Part shown: one piece after another, positions 36,541-48,599 of the stretch
How the letters are laid out: the number at the start of each line of letters is the position of its first letter
How positions within the stretch are numbered: the first letter of the stretch is position 1
Assembly: GCA_027382625.1 (NCBI GenBank)
Contig: JAJKFJ010022504.1
Span: forward strand, 1 to 64,000
DNA length: 64,000 bases
Direction: 5' to 3'
Origin: Tetmemena sp. SeJ-2015
Lineage: Eukaryota > Ciliophora > Spirotrichea > Sporadotrichida > Oxytrichidae
Notes under the pieces: model-generated
Told to the model about the DNA's origin: nothing
Database searches by the model: none
Seen by the model: only the letters and a program-made list of their open reading frames with translations
Position numbers and translations under genes: made by a program

Positions 36541-37660
36541 ATTACAGAATATTGAGAGGTAAGAACTTACTTTATTTCCTCACCACATCCTTTTATTAGG
36601 ATTCCTTAAGTAAACTAGGTTATGCTGTCTTTGTTTTAGCAATTGATGATTTTCTCATTTTATTTAACTTAATCAATTTATTTATAGAATATTATATGCA
36701 TCACTTATCATTTATAAATCAGTTAGACTTATTATAATAAAAGAAAATAAATGTGTTATCATGCAAAAAATGCAAAATTATAATTCATTCTTTGAATTTA
36801 TTCTATCATTCAGTTTATCAACTAATATTTTTATCAATTTATTGTGACAAAACTTTACTAAGATTATATGCATTAAGATAAGAAGAAATGAATCAATTGA
36901 AAAGATTAAAACTATATCTGAATAAAAATAGCTGATAAGTATCAAGGTTAAATTTATTAGAAATATATCTATATGATATGTTTTACTATCAAAATTATTA
37001 CTTTTAAAATTTAAAAAAAAGAAGAACAAATCTTATTTTGAATAAATTTATTTAAAATTGCAGCTTATTGCTTTAGTAATAGAGAATAAATATTGAGTAA
37101 AAGATTTAGTGAGAAATGGCTAATTCTATAATCAAGGACACCAAATTTGAAGTTTTAAAGAATGATGAACACTAAGACTTAGTAAATATAGATTAATTTT
37201 TAATAATAAGTATTAAAAAATAAGATTCTATATTTTAATATTGATGGGTTTATAAGTACAACAAAATTCTAAAACAAGTTGAAATTAAAAATCTTTTATG
37301 GGAATATAAATAAAAGAAGGGTATGGAGTAGCTAATCTCATGGTTATTCCGATTGCTTAATCACTCACATATAATGCTTATTTTCATTGAACTTTATGCA
37401 AATTAAAATTAAATGAAATAAGTTCAAAAAGGATAATTTTTCAATTTAATTAAAAAATATGACCTTATAAAGTTTATTAAACTTAATGCTTCATTTCAGA
37501 ATAGAAACAGATTAAGAAATTTTAAAAGTCATAAAATATGTCAGGATTCATTTAAATTATGTTTTTGGAAAATTGATAAATATAGAAAAATCTTAACAAA
37601 TTATAACTTTATATAAAAAAAAATATTTCAATTAAAAAATACAAAAATATCTTTTAATTT
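36541..37660. other. AT-rich intergenic DNA
   Basis: No supported gene. The 83-codon minus ORF at 36778-37029 is a hydrophobic, Ile/Leu/Phe-rich reading of AT-rich DNA without similarity to anything I recognise. Confidence 0.5.
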
Positions 37661-37667
37661 AATAAAA

Positions 37668-39007
37668 ACTCACTAACATCGTGGTATTTTTCACTACTGT
37701 ATAAGTTATCTTTCTGCTTAAGGATGATTCTGAAGATGGATATAATCTTGACCAAACCCAAGTCTAATATATTGCCAGCGATATGATTTTTTACTCTATG
37801 TTCTCACAATTAATTTCAGTCACTTTTATGGGTTCTTTCTATGACATCTTCGGCAGAAGAACGATGCTAAACTTAGGTTTAAATGAATTAAGATTTCTAT
37901 AGATAATAAAATATTTACTTATCAGCCTAGTAGGAACTGCGATAGTAATTTCAGTATATCCTCTGGGAAAGCCAAATGCAGATCCCTTCATTTTCATAAT
38001 GAGATGTTTTTATTCTACTTTCTCAATTGGACTAATCTTTATATTTATATCACTCATCCTCTAGTAAATGATTATGTAAGGAAAGAGTCAAGAGGCAAGG
38101 TAACTGCTCTCTAATCTTTTGGAGGAATCTTTGGAGACATATTCAATTACGGGGTCGTACTCAATTTATCTTTATCAATAGCAAATCAATTCTACTTAAT
38201 GGGAGCAACTTAAAATTATACTTAATTTCATTGTATAAACTCTTATACTGATTGCTTTCATTCTATTCTTCATGGTCAAAGAAAGTAATTCAAGTGAAGA
38301 GGAATACTCAGAACTTAAGGTACCGCTACTATAATAGGAGACAAATGAAGTTTTGCCCGCAATAAAATTAACAAGGATTGAAAAACTTAAAGAGTTGAAA
38401 TAGCTACTTTTTAAAACTTGCAAGTCAAGCAGAAATGTGCCATTTTGTCTATATGGAAATAAAATAAAACGCTGTAGTAAGATGCACCATATCTCTTCTT
38501 TCTCTTTATATGACTATATGGACAACAAGCTTTGTAAATGATTCAGATCCTCTTTTCTCAAACAATGAATAAGCGCAATCAGTGATATCAACCTACACAC
38601 TGAACGTGTTCATCTCAATGGTTTTCTTGCTTATACCATTAGGAATTATAAGTGATAAACTCCCATTGAAAGTATTATTTACAACTGCATCATTGTTTAA
38701 GCTTTTGGCATTTGCATTGTTCTTTTAGATTAATCATCCTACTGGCATTTATTTGCAGATAGTATACTTAGTACTCTATTTATCTCATGCTTCTCAAAAT
38801 GTGTTTTTAGATACCTTCTTTGCTAGAAACATACCACAGGAAATAAGAGGCACTATGTATGGGGCATATCATTTCATTGGCACTTTAGGAGTGTTAGTTT
38901 TTACTAAAACCTCAACTATTTTGATAGAAAACTATGGTGTATACCATCCGTTTATGCTTGTAATGGGGCTTGATAGCGTTTTATTAATTTGGCTCTTACT
39001 ACTTTGA
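37668..39007 (+). CDS. Major facilitator superfamily transporter, interrupted
   Basis: Membrane segments are visible along the plus strand: NIVVFFTTVQVIFLL, then MIFYSMFSQLISVTFMGSFY followed by DIFGRRTML. This last is the MFS loop 2-3 signature (G-x3-D-x-x-GRR type). Further on are LISLVGTAIVISVYPLG, KVTALQSFGGIFGDIFNYGV, VQTLILIAFILFFMV, a cytoplasmic Glu-rich loop, and a C-terminal set with VFISMVFLLIPLGIISDKLP and MYGAYHFIGTLGVLVFTKTS, ending at TGA 39005-39007. It probably transports a small solute across a membrane; the substrate cannot be told. A 36-bp IES (37882-37917) is resolved. Other frame changes near 38040, 38215 and 38410 lie at homopolymers or pointer-like repeats. The first exon or MDS was not found. 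Confidence 0.75.
37882..37917. other. IES in the MFS gene, pointer TTTA
   Basis: TTTA occurs at 37878-37881 and 37914-37917. Removing 36 bp with one copy joins LNLGL to LISLVGT in frame. Confidence 0.75.
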
Positions 39008-39017
39008 AGTATTATAT

Positions 39018-42000
39018 CATAATCTCTTTTCTTATAAAATCAAGCTTTATAAACTGTTTTAAATGATGAAAGAAAGATTGATGAAATTCTAAAATTTCTT
39101 CAAACTTATCTGAGACAATAGAGATTACTTTAGGTTTTAAAATGCTGCAATATAATAGACAAGTTTTTTAATGTAAGACTTTCTAAACAATGATAAAAAA
39201 AATTGCGAATTAATCAGTAAATCACTTGTAATATACTCAATTAGAACAATATAAATGATAAGAAATAAAGCACTCATTAAATTTTGTATCAAATTCTTTT
39301 CGTATTTTAAAGCCTGACTGCTTATTAAATTTATAATATGAGGAAATGATGCTAGCAAGTTCTGATTTACTACTGAATTCAGATTTCGTTAAGGTTGTAA
39401 GACTCCTGCTGTGCGCAAAGTAGAAGCCGTCGCTGGTCTTTGAGGTTGAGTGTTGTTGTTGAGTATGTTAGCACGGATTTCATTTGGTCTGATTTATTGC
39501 GAAGCTGTTGCAATAGTTTAATTTCTATTTACAGAGGAGGCCGTGAATGGTCGCTGACTACTATATCTTGTAGATTTAGAGTTTACGCCTGTGTTTGATT
39601 TGCTCTGAACTATCGTGGATAAGTTGGCTGAAACTGGTCTTGAACTGGCTGCGACTGGGACTGTGCTAATAATTGCAGTCTGTTTCTTTTCCTCTTTCTT
39701 CATCTTTGGAACTGAGGGTTTTTTCACAGTTTCAGTAATAAGAGGCTTCATCTATATATTAAAAAATTTAACCTTTGTTAAATCCACTTTATTCTGCTCT
39801 TTATTGTTGGAAATTAAATTAAAATTGAAGATTGGCTAAAATAATAAATGGATAGCTGAAACTTCTTGTCAGTTAAAAACACTAATTCACCGCCCTAATC
39901 TGCAGATTGTTCGATAGCTCATTAAAGACTTATATGAGTTACTTCTTTAATCATCGTCTCAACACTTCTCATCATCGAAATATGATGCGCTCAAATTCCT
40001 AAACTCCAAATGTCAACTTTTTATAATTTTTTGTCGCTTATAACTCTGTTCTGAGCGCTCCCACACAAAAGTTGTGATGATGAAAAGTTCTTAGAATTGT
40101 ATGCTTAAACGAATGATGTAATAAATTATTGAAATTGGACACACTTCAACTGTCTCTCATTTGTTCATTTTGATTTAATTTCTAATTTAATTCTCTTTTT
40201 TATTATCTTCTCAGATATAATGTCGATATGCTTCAAATTCACACCTGGAATTAAAACTTATTTATTTTTTGCATAAAAAAGAAGCCAATAAAGTATCATA
40301 AATAATATTTATTAAATTCTGCAAAAATATTTATAATACTTTTGAATGATTTGGGTAATTTTAATTAAGTTTATATAAGATTTCAAGGGATTTAATTGAG
40401 TAAAAAAAGAATAGTATAAGATTGAATTTTTTGAATTAAAGATTTAACTTAGAAATAAATAAGACATTTATTATAAAGAAAGGCATTATTCTTGCACATT
40501 TTTTTCATGGAAATTAAGAAATAAAATATTCGAGAATTTATTTAAGTAGGCTTAAAAATGCAAAAATTTTATCATATTTGCATAAATTCAAAAGCTAAAT
40601 AAGATGTAATTTGATGTAACCTAATTCATATGAGTAAATATATATTAATCTAATTATAGAATTCTTTTCACAATTTAAATTAAATTATTTTAAGTATTGT
40701 TTATATGAGTCAAAATCGGACTCGCATGCTTGGTAGCAATATTTTAATGCATAATTATTGTTTGAAATAAAGTGGTAGGGTTTTACATCAACGTTTAAAT
40801 AATTATCTTTTAGATGGAAATGATTATATTTTGAAATTATTTTATTTTAAATTCTCAACTATAATTTAATTTTTTTTAAAAAAAATTTTTTTGGGAATTT
40901 TAAAAAAAAATTTTTGGTTATAAAAAAAAAAAGAACTAAACAATAAAAATTTTTAAAAAAAAAATTTTTAAATATATTTTCCTTTTTTTAATTAAAAACT
41001 TTCCCTTTTTAAAAATGTATGCCAATTAATAACAAAAAAGGGCTGAAAAAATTAATACCTTTTTAAAGCAAAACAAGGTATTTATTATTTTTTTTTTAAA
41101 TTTAGCTATGGTCTTAAAGTTTTTTGTCCTTCTAAAAAAAGGGAAAATAAACCCCAAAAAGAGAAGCAGAAAAATTTCGATCAAAGGGCTTGGTAAATAA
41201 TGCAGAATAAATTAACATAACTCAAAGGATGCAAAAAAGCAATTTTTTTCCTTTTTTCCCATGAGATTTTTGAAAACATTACATCAACAATCAGACTAAA
41301 CTAAAATTTGAAAAATACAAAAAATTTACTCAAATATTTAAAAAACTACAAAAGGTGCTTATAATTAAGCTCAAATATTTTTCTTCTCTCTTACCATATA
41401 AAACATAAATAATAAATGAGTTGAAGAAGATTTACTTCTTTAAAATTTTATCTTCTTTTTAAAAGAAATTAATACTAAGAAATAAAACATTAAAATGACT
41501 TTAATTTTCTATTTTTAAATAAAAAAGTAGAAACTAGCCGTTTGGCTTTCACTTTTGTAGCGAACTTAAAAGTGTCCATAATCATTGGTAGCTAAGAGTA
41601 TCTAATTGTCCATAAAGAAGTCCTGCCAGTTTCTGGATTCTTCCAATAAATCTTTCTACTTCAAAATATAGGAGGGTCAATTTTTTCATATCAATTTAAA
41701 TTAAATTGAATGGAATTTCATTCCCTCAAAATCTTATTTATAACCCAAATTTTAAAGTAATGGCTTAAAATTTAAAAAGAAAGAGTTAATAATTTCTATA
41801 TAAATTTCAGTCTTGATTTCAAAAATATAATTAGGAATCGTTTAGGCTTATTTCATTAAATATAAAAAAAGCTTATGAAAAAGACAAATACTTTTCTAAC
41901 AATAAATTAAAAATATTGTATATTGAAAAATGTGTAATTTATTTTTAGAAATTAAAATTGAGGTTTGATCGTGAATATTGTCTATAGAAATTATAAGCAA

Positions 42001-45000
42001 GGAATTAATTCTTACTTGATCCCTTTTATTTTTGGTAGCGATCCAAATCATGCTCGATGACCAAATTCCTATTTAAAAATTAAACGATAATTTTACTATC
42101 TGATAAAAGCTAATAGCTGACCCATTCTACCACCTTCTTCTGTTGAGAGGACTAATTAAATAAATCTCCAAATCTTTCTAACATCTGGAATGTAATATTT
42201 ATAAAAAGAATTAATAGGAGCTTTTTCATTTTTAAAGATAAATATTGCTAAAAATTACTTTTAAACAGTTTCAAATAAAGTCCATAATTAAAATTGTGAT
42301 TAGTTAAAATAATAAATAAGAGCTGCAGCCTGTCAGTTTTAAATCGCTGATTCACCCCTGATCTTCAGGTTGTTTTTAATCATCTTCATAGTCTCTCTCA
42401 GTTGCGAGATATGATGAGCGCATCCTCCTTCATCTTCAATATATTATTTCATCAAAAATTGTAGCTCTTTTTACTCTTAGCTGAGTGCTCCCACACAAAA
42501 ATTACAAAGATAAAAAGTTATTAGAATTTCATGCTGAATCGAATGATCTAATTATTTTTTATTGGAAACATTTCATTTGTCACTCATTTAAGCCATTTTA
42601 ATTTATAATTAATTTCATTTGAGTAACTCTTCTCAGTTATAATATGTTTTAAAGTTGTATTCTATAATAAATTCTATCTAGAAATTGGATAAAATTGTAT
42701 TTGAGGAGATTTGAAGAGAAATTTATTCAACACTTTATTCGCTTTTAGTACTCTTTTCACCAAAAATATACAATTAAAATTGCTGTATTCTTTAATTTTT
42801 TGGGTGTAAATATCAATAAATCATAGTAAAATAATAAACTTTCTTTTATTTTTTTTGTAATCCCCTGTAATGAAAAATAATTATTATACTTTTGGTCTAA
42901 ATAGTCTTTTTATTATAAATTGTGTCACAATTTATCTGAAATATATTCTCTAAATACTCCTGTATAAGTCATTTTAAATACACTCTCTATCAATTGGTTT
43001 AATAATTTGGTCCATTTAAATTATATTTTTATTATATTTCAAATAAACACTTAGCATGCTATAAAAATAGCGACATTTTAAAACAGCAGATATTAATTTT
43101 ATTAAATATAAAATTATATTAAATTATATAATAAAAAGAATATTGTTTCCAAGTTGCTTGATGAATTTAAAGCTATGAAAATTAAAATAATTTTATGGTC
43201 TCTTTATCTCATTCGGATGCGCAGTCTTTATTTAATTGTATTTTAAATGATTAAATTAGGAATTAAGGGCCCAACTCCTAACTATTTTAATTAATATAGA
43301 TGAGAATTGGTTGAATAATAATCTACTTTATTTATAAAATTTAATTTAAACTATTTCTTCTTGGATATTTATCTTATCTGACAATAAAAAGCAGTAAAAA
43401 GATTTTAACGTTAAAATCTATAATAGTTTTCTTTTCAATATTAAGCTAAGGTAGATAATTAGTTTATTTGAATTACCAGTATTTATAATTAAATTCTTTA
43501 TTATTTGAATAAAATTTTTAATTTAAATAAAGTTTTGATTAAACAAGGAAATTGAAAGAATGAGACCTAAAATTTAAGGATTATGTTGTATTTTTAGTAA
43601 TTTAACTCTAAAATTGTTTTTAATGAATATTGAAATGATTTCAAACATTAAAATTTCTATGATAGGATGAACAAAGTTAATCAATACTTCTGATTACTAG
43701 AGATACTAAAGATTTACGCACCTTTACATTTTAAATAAATAATCCTAGCAATATGTATAATATCCTAATCTACTGTAAGGATATACTCATATTAAAGAAG
43801 GAAATTTTAGCTATGGCTGAACAATTTAAATTAATTTAGATTTACTAAAACTTCGCAATATAATAAATATATTCTAATTAAAGTATAAGCATCCAATAAA
43901 AATAACAAATTTCATCCATTAAAAGCATTACTTTTATTCCTGTAAATAATTATTACTTAATTGTATCAGAATTCTGGCTAGTTATGACAATATTTAAGAT
44001 TCAAAACTTAAATGCCTTCAAAAATTAAAATATGATACTAAATCACTAAAATAATTTACTCTCTCATTTTTATAAAACTTTTCATTAAGCGTTATATTAT
44101 CCATATAATTTAAGATTCAATAAATATATTGGTAAGCTTTTAAACAAAAACTAATTATAAATTATTAATTCAACATTCTCTCTAAGAAGATCGGGCAACT
44201 TTTTAGTGTAGCAGCCTAAAATGTATAGTTTGCCTTTGTGATAAAAAAGCCCACAATTACCTCTTCCTTCGTCTAATTTTCCGAAATGATTAGTCGGCAA
44301 AAACTTCTGAGAATATGTGTCAAAAACTTCTATATCCTTGTGATACACTAAATCTTTATCTTTGTACAACATAATAAATAAAATATAACTTAACATGAAT
44401 TTCTTTTTTACAAAAAGTAGCCTCCCACTATGAAATATGTACTAATTACAGACAAGCTCTATTGTTGATTCTAGACAACTTGGCATCTTTCTTAGTTGCT
44501 ATATTGTTGGTTATGAGCAATGATTTTGAGGCATAATCTATGGACAGTAATAAATATATATATTTCATTTTCTAAGTTGTTGAATTCTCTCCTCTTTCAA
44601 TTTTATTAATTTCGACATATGAAAAGATTATTTTTGAATGATTTATTTTTTAATTTTAAATGAAGATTCTTAATTTAAGATTAAATTTATTGAGAAAAAA
44701 AATTTTCATCTTTTATTCTTTTCTTCAAATTTATTAAACTTTATAAAAATAGTCCATAATTATTCTTAAACATTATTAAAATTTAGGTAAGATAGGTGAA
44801 ACTAAAGAGCAGATTTTAAATTATTTTTAAAAGATATTTAAAGTATATAATGTTAAGAATTGCAATGCGAAATTTTGTTATAAATTTGAGCAAATGTATA
44901 AAATCTTTCAATTAGATAAAATGCGTCGCCTGCTTTGATAACTCTGTCAACTTTTAGCTTTTGGGGATTCTTTATCATATAGTAATTCCATTCTAACCCG

Positions 45001-45720
45001 TTTGCTTTGACTTAGACATCGACTGCGTCTTTAAGATATTGCCAGTATACTCTGTCCACAGTTGCTACCAATTTTGCTTTGTCGCTCCCTATTATAGTTG
45101 TACCATTTAATTAAAATTTATGATTTATTTAACACTAAGTAACAGACAAAAATTTAAGACATCTGAACATTTCCTATGACTCTGACCCAAAACTTCTATA
45201 ATAATTTCAATTGTATCTTCAGAGTTTAAATCCATGATGATCGTCTTCTTTGGTTTTATTGTAATTCTAACTTTACTCGTTATTATGATAGATTTCGTTA
45301 ATAGGATATTTTAAAGTTGAAGAGCTCTTCAAAATATAATATCTTTTGAAGAGTATAAAATTGACGTACTCTAAATGTCTCTGTCCTTTTTTAGTAAAAT
45401 GTTTAATTGAAAATCTAAAAAAGTATTAGTAATAATAAAGAAAGAAACTTCACTTAAACAGTCCATGCGGAAAATTATTCAACATATTATAAATGCCATT
45501 AAATTCTAAATCTTAAAGTGGCTCTCATATTGAAACTTTCTGTTGGGATCTGCATCTTCAAGAGCGCAGACGCTGAGTGCTTGTGGAATGAATCGATTGT
45601 AAAATAATTTGCACAAGCCTTATAGAGCGAACTGTTCTGAATAAATCATGTAGCTGAGAATGTTGAAAATGCTAGAGCTTTTAAATGCTATTGCTGATTT
45701 AGGCTTTGATTTTAAAAAGT
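39018..45720 (-). CDS. Kelch-repeat protein gene, copy 1, interrupted
   Basis: The N-terminal block near 45480-45660 contains ALSVCALEDADPNRKFQYES. Next are EDTIEIIIEVLGQSHRKCSD (45170-45240) and GSDKAKLVATVDRVYWQYLK (about 45030-45090). The kelch block at 44151-44396 reads HKDIEVFDTYSQKFLPTNHF and then GNCGLFYHKGKLYILGCYTK. A further block near 41560-41670 has RKIYWKNPETGRTSLWTIRY. The C-terminal tail, from 39751 leftward, is low-complexity (PVAASSRPVSANLSTIVQ; RPATASTLRTAGVLQP) and stays open in the ciliate code to TGA near 39018, 11 bp from the MFS stop. Relative to copy 2, one extra A near 44433 breaks the IVGGY kelch strand. Kelch propellers bind proteins. AT-rich spacers are IES candidates. 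Confidence 0.65.
39804..40219 (+). mobile_element. 416-bp TA-flanked insertion (dispersed repeat, copy 2)
   Basis: The paralogous site in kelch copy 2 (51661-51680) reads ctctttaatgacgatatgc without a break. Here the same sequence is split after ctcttta (39803) and resumes at taatgtcgatatgc (40218), leaving TA at both edges. The insert matches the family at 21868, 42280 and 53160. TA duplication is typical of Tc1/mariner-type insertion; no ORF is present, so it would be non-autonomous. No clear terminal inverted repeat was seen. Confidence 0.8.
40860..41300. other. Homopolymer-rich AT stretch
   Basis: Runs of 5-10 A or T with occasional G runs; no gene can be supported. It is similar in texture to 26900-28260 and 57410-57580. 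Confidence 0.6.
42280..42660 (+). repeat. Dispersed repeat family, copy 3
   Basis: Carries agctgcagcctgtcag, the cctctctcagttgcgag-like block (42392 onward), gatgagcgca, ctcccacacaaaa, tgctgaatcgaatg and tctcagttata in the family order. It lies in an IES-like spacer of kelch copy 1 and is shorter by a deletion near 42365. Confidence 0.75.
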
Positions 45721-45789
45721 TTAAATTAATCTAGTGGCTGTTGACCAGCGCTAGAATAGAGTAGGCTGAGTTTCCTGATGTAGTACTTA

Positions 45790-46019
45790 CTCCTAGTTCC
45801 TAGAAGTTTTTATTTATTCTAGGTGGGTTTATTTGAAAACCAAATTTAATTAATTAATGTTTAGCGCCTGGTTAAATTTATCCAACTTTATATTTTTCAT
45901 TTTGACTATTAGACTTTTAGATTATTTGTGTAAAAAAGTCATTTATGAGAATCAAGAAGGATTAATCAGGATAAAGAGTAAAGAAAGAATAATCTATAGA
46001 CCATATCAATATTAAACTT
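45790..46019. other. AT-rich boundary before the GC island
   Basis: No gene seen. The composition changes sharply near 46020. Confidence 0.4.
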
Positions 46020-48560
46020 GTGATGGGGAAGCACGCAGCGAAACCATAGCTGTCCTAGCCCATTATCCTCCTCAGGTTCAAAACTTTGCAGCCTACAACC
46101 GAAAGCCTGGTCTATTGCTCCTACTTAGAGAGCCAAGGTGCTACAGGAGTCTAAGTCTATTCCATCTAGAGAGTCTGCAGGGAAGCTCTCGCCCTCATCA
46201 TGGAGTTGTGCCTGGACCCAAGACTAGGTTACCATTGACCTTCAAGCACTTGTGCTTCCTTCTCAAAGGCCACCTTCTGGGAGAGCAGAAGCACCTCTAC
46301 CTCTCGAAGCGGTTCTTCATGTTCCATCGACAGCCCCCGAAGTCACACTCTGCATGGGCTCACTAAGAAGCATCTATCGAGGGCATGGCCTAAAGTTCAA
46401 GGTGGCAAGGAGTAACCATAGCTTGAGTCAGCGCAAGCTGGATGGAATATGAAGGACACAAGTTTGCATGTACAGAAGGATTCTCGCGAGCGGGAGCGAG
46501 AAGGCGTGCATCGTCTACCACGACGAAACGATATTAAAGCTGTACCAAGGCTCCATCAGGTTCTGGGCCAAGCCTTATCAAAATTAAGGGCTATTCAAAG
46601 AGGGGGTTAAGCTCTTCACTATGACTGCTCTCCTCATGATAAGCTCGCACTCGGTCATAAACCTTTGTCCCTGAAGCTGTATAGCGCTGGCAAATCTAGG
46701 GCTCGCGTTAGGTAGGGTGCTTAATCTGTATCCAGCGGGTTCAAGCCTCTTCCATTGCTTGAGACTCTGAAGAAGGAATTAGGTATGGATTTTGATGTTT
46801 TTGAAAAGGTAAAAGGCATGGTTTTGGACATCGCGTACCTTGAGGAAGCTGAGGGAGAGCTATAGTAAAGTTGGGGGTGAGTAGAGGGTCTCCAAGGCTA
46901 TGGTTCACTGGGTGACTAAAGTTTAAGTGCCTTATTATGTAATAGGAATAATTTAGTATTAAAAATGGAGAGCGCAAGCTAATCTCAAGGCTTTAGGAGC
47001 ACCACCACATGCACTGAGCCGGCGAGTCTTCGGTCTTATGAAAGCAGAAGCTTGGCTGGGCTAGGAAGCATCGTATCTACGCAGCGAATGCGAGGACATC
47101 AGTGATCACAACTGGCTGGAGCAATGGCTGTCGCGAAGGAGAGGACAGAGAAGCCAGAGGGCTCAACGGTCCGCGCATCTGCTCAAGTGTACGCATTGCC
47201 ACAAAGTATACAAGTCCAAGGAATTTAAGAGGCATGCTATGGGCCATTAGCGCTCCAAGGGCTTCTCCCAACAATTATAAATCAGAGGCACATATTAGTG
47301 CAGCGATGAAGAGAGGGAGCTGCCTACCTCTTGCGTCCTCAAGGCGCACCTGGCCAGCCAGAGCAAGGAGGATCTCTTGCACTCTGGGTGCAGCCCTCTA
47401 GTCGTGAAATAGCTCATGTTCAAATCTCCTCCACTAGTAGCTCCTAGCTAAGACCAAAAGCTTAAGAGGCAGCTATATTATGCTCGCTGACACTGACTTC
47501 TAAACTGCCCTTGATCACAGCGGATGATTTCTTAGTCACGCTTGCTGGGCCATCTATGTCAGGCTCCTGTGCAGGAGTTCCAGCACCCATTAAAATGCGA
47601 GGAGCCGGTACACTGCCATTCTTAAAGTGGGCTCTTAGTGAGAACTAGCCAAGGTATCGCAGAGCAATTGATGAGATAGGAGTTCTATTCACAATTAAAT
47701 GGGATTTCAATACGATCTTAGAGCACATTGGATAGTCAGGCGCCCTCTTCTTGAAGAAGCCCCAGAAGCAAAAAAAGAGACAAAAAGCACAATTTGTACT
47801 TCAGTAAGCAGGACTTGCAAGAGGATGCAGAAAACGTGATGCGACTGTTCAACGACTTCAAGGTTACCCCTACCTCAGGTAAAAGGGCATGCAAGGACTC
47901 GGCGAGGTCAGGTAGGTCTACATCTGGCGGGAAGGGATACTATTCATCTACAGAGAGTATGACTACATCACGGATTACACAGAGGCTCGTCAGGCCCTGG
48001 ATGCTCATCAAGATACTTGGTATGATGCTCAGTATAGTCGGAGCAGTGCTCCCGCTGGGGATGACAGACCACTGTCTCAGCCCTTCCTCCATTCGCATCA
48101 AAGGAAGGAACCCGCCAGAAGTCTTCCTGTGCAACTTTCGCTATGCATGCAGGCTGGCTAAGAAAGCCTGGACCAGTGGCTGCCGCCCATTCCTTGGATT
48201 GGGCACCACGAGGAGGAGAAGTGCTGGCGGCTAAGGCCTAATTCGGCATCTACTACATGGGCTCATCGTATGCAATGGTTACTCTCTTGTCACTTACCAC
48301 ACATAATGGATCGGTTCACACAGCATTGAGGCTGCAGAACATAGATTCGGTCTTCAACAAGAATCAGAGGTGGCTCATAGACGATCTCATTCATTTCAAA
48401 GACGGAATCTTGACACTAGACGACATTATACAGAACCTCAAGTAATTGTCTAGAGAGCAGTAGAAGAAGGCCCCTTGAGGGGTTTGAACCCCGCTCCTGG
48501 GGCTACCTCTCCCTGGCGAAAGAAACACCTTAGGCACCAAAAACTACTACTGCGGGGTGA
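46020..48560 (+). pseudogene. GC-rich island with broken ORFs, including a C2H2 finger
   Basis: About 2.5 kb near 50% GC lies inside very AT-rich DNA, between the two kelch copies. Plus-strand readable blocks with Gln-type TAG/TAA codons are CTHCHKVYKSKEFKRHAMGH (47188-47247, a C-x2-C...H-x3-H finger), IVYHDETILKLYQGSIRFWA (46511-46570), WREGILFIYREYDYITDYTE (about 47925-47985) and NQRWLIDDLIHFKDGILTLD (48364-48423). Frames change repeatedly, so no intact gene can be given. The finger followed by other domains recalls TBE zinc-finger ORFs, but no kinase loop was found. It could be a decayed transposon or a germline-limited gene. Other-frame ORFs on both strands are probably shadows. Confidence 0.5.
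48469..48503. repeat. Nested GC hairpin at the end of the island
   Basis: Outer stem ggcccc/ggggc surrounds an inner stem ggggtt/aacccc with a 2-base loop. It lies about 25 bp after the last open block. Its role is unknown. Confidence 0.6.
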
Positions 48561-48599
48561 GCTCGCCCTATCCTAGCCCTCTAGATCAAAAGGGAATAG

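Noticed and set aside
39615..39839. Plus-strand ORF opposite the kelch tail
   Set aside because: The minus frame is conserved in both kelch copies and continues through Gln codons; the plus frame is a shadow.
48469..48503. Possible tRNA (T-loop-like ggtttgaacccc)
   Set aside because: No acceptor stem, D-arm or anticodon arm fits at the right distance on either strand; only a nested GC hairpin is supported.
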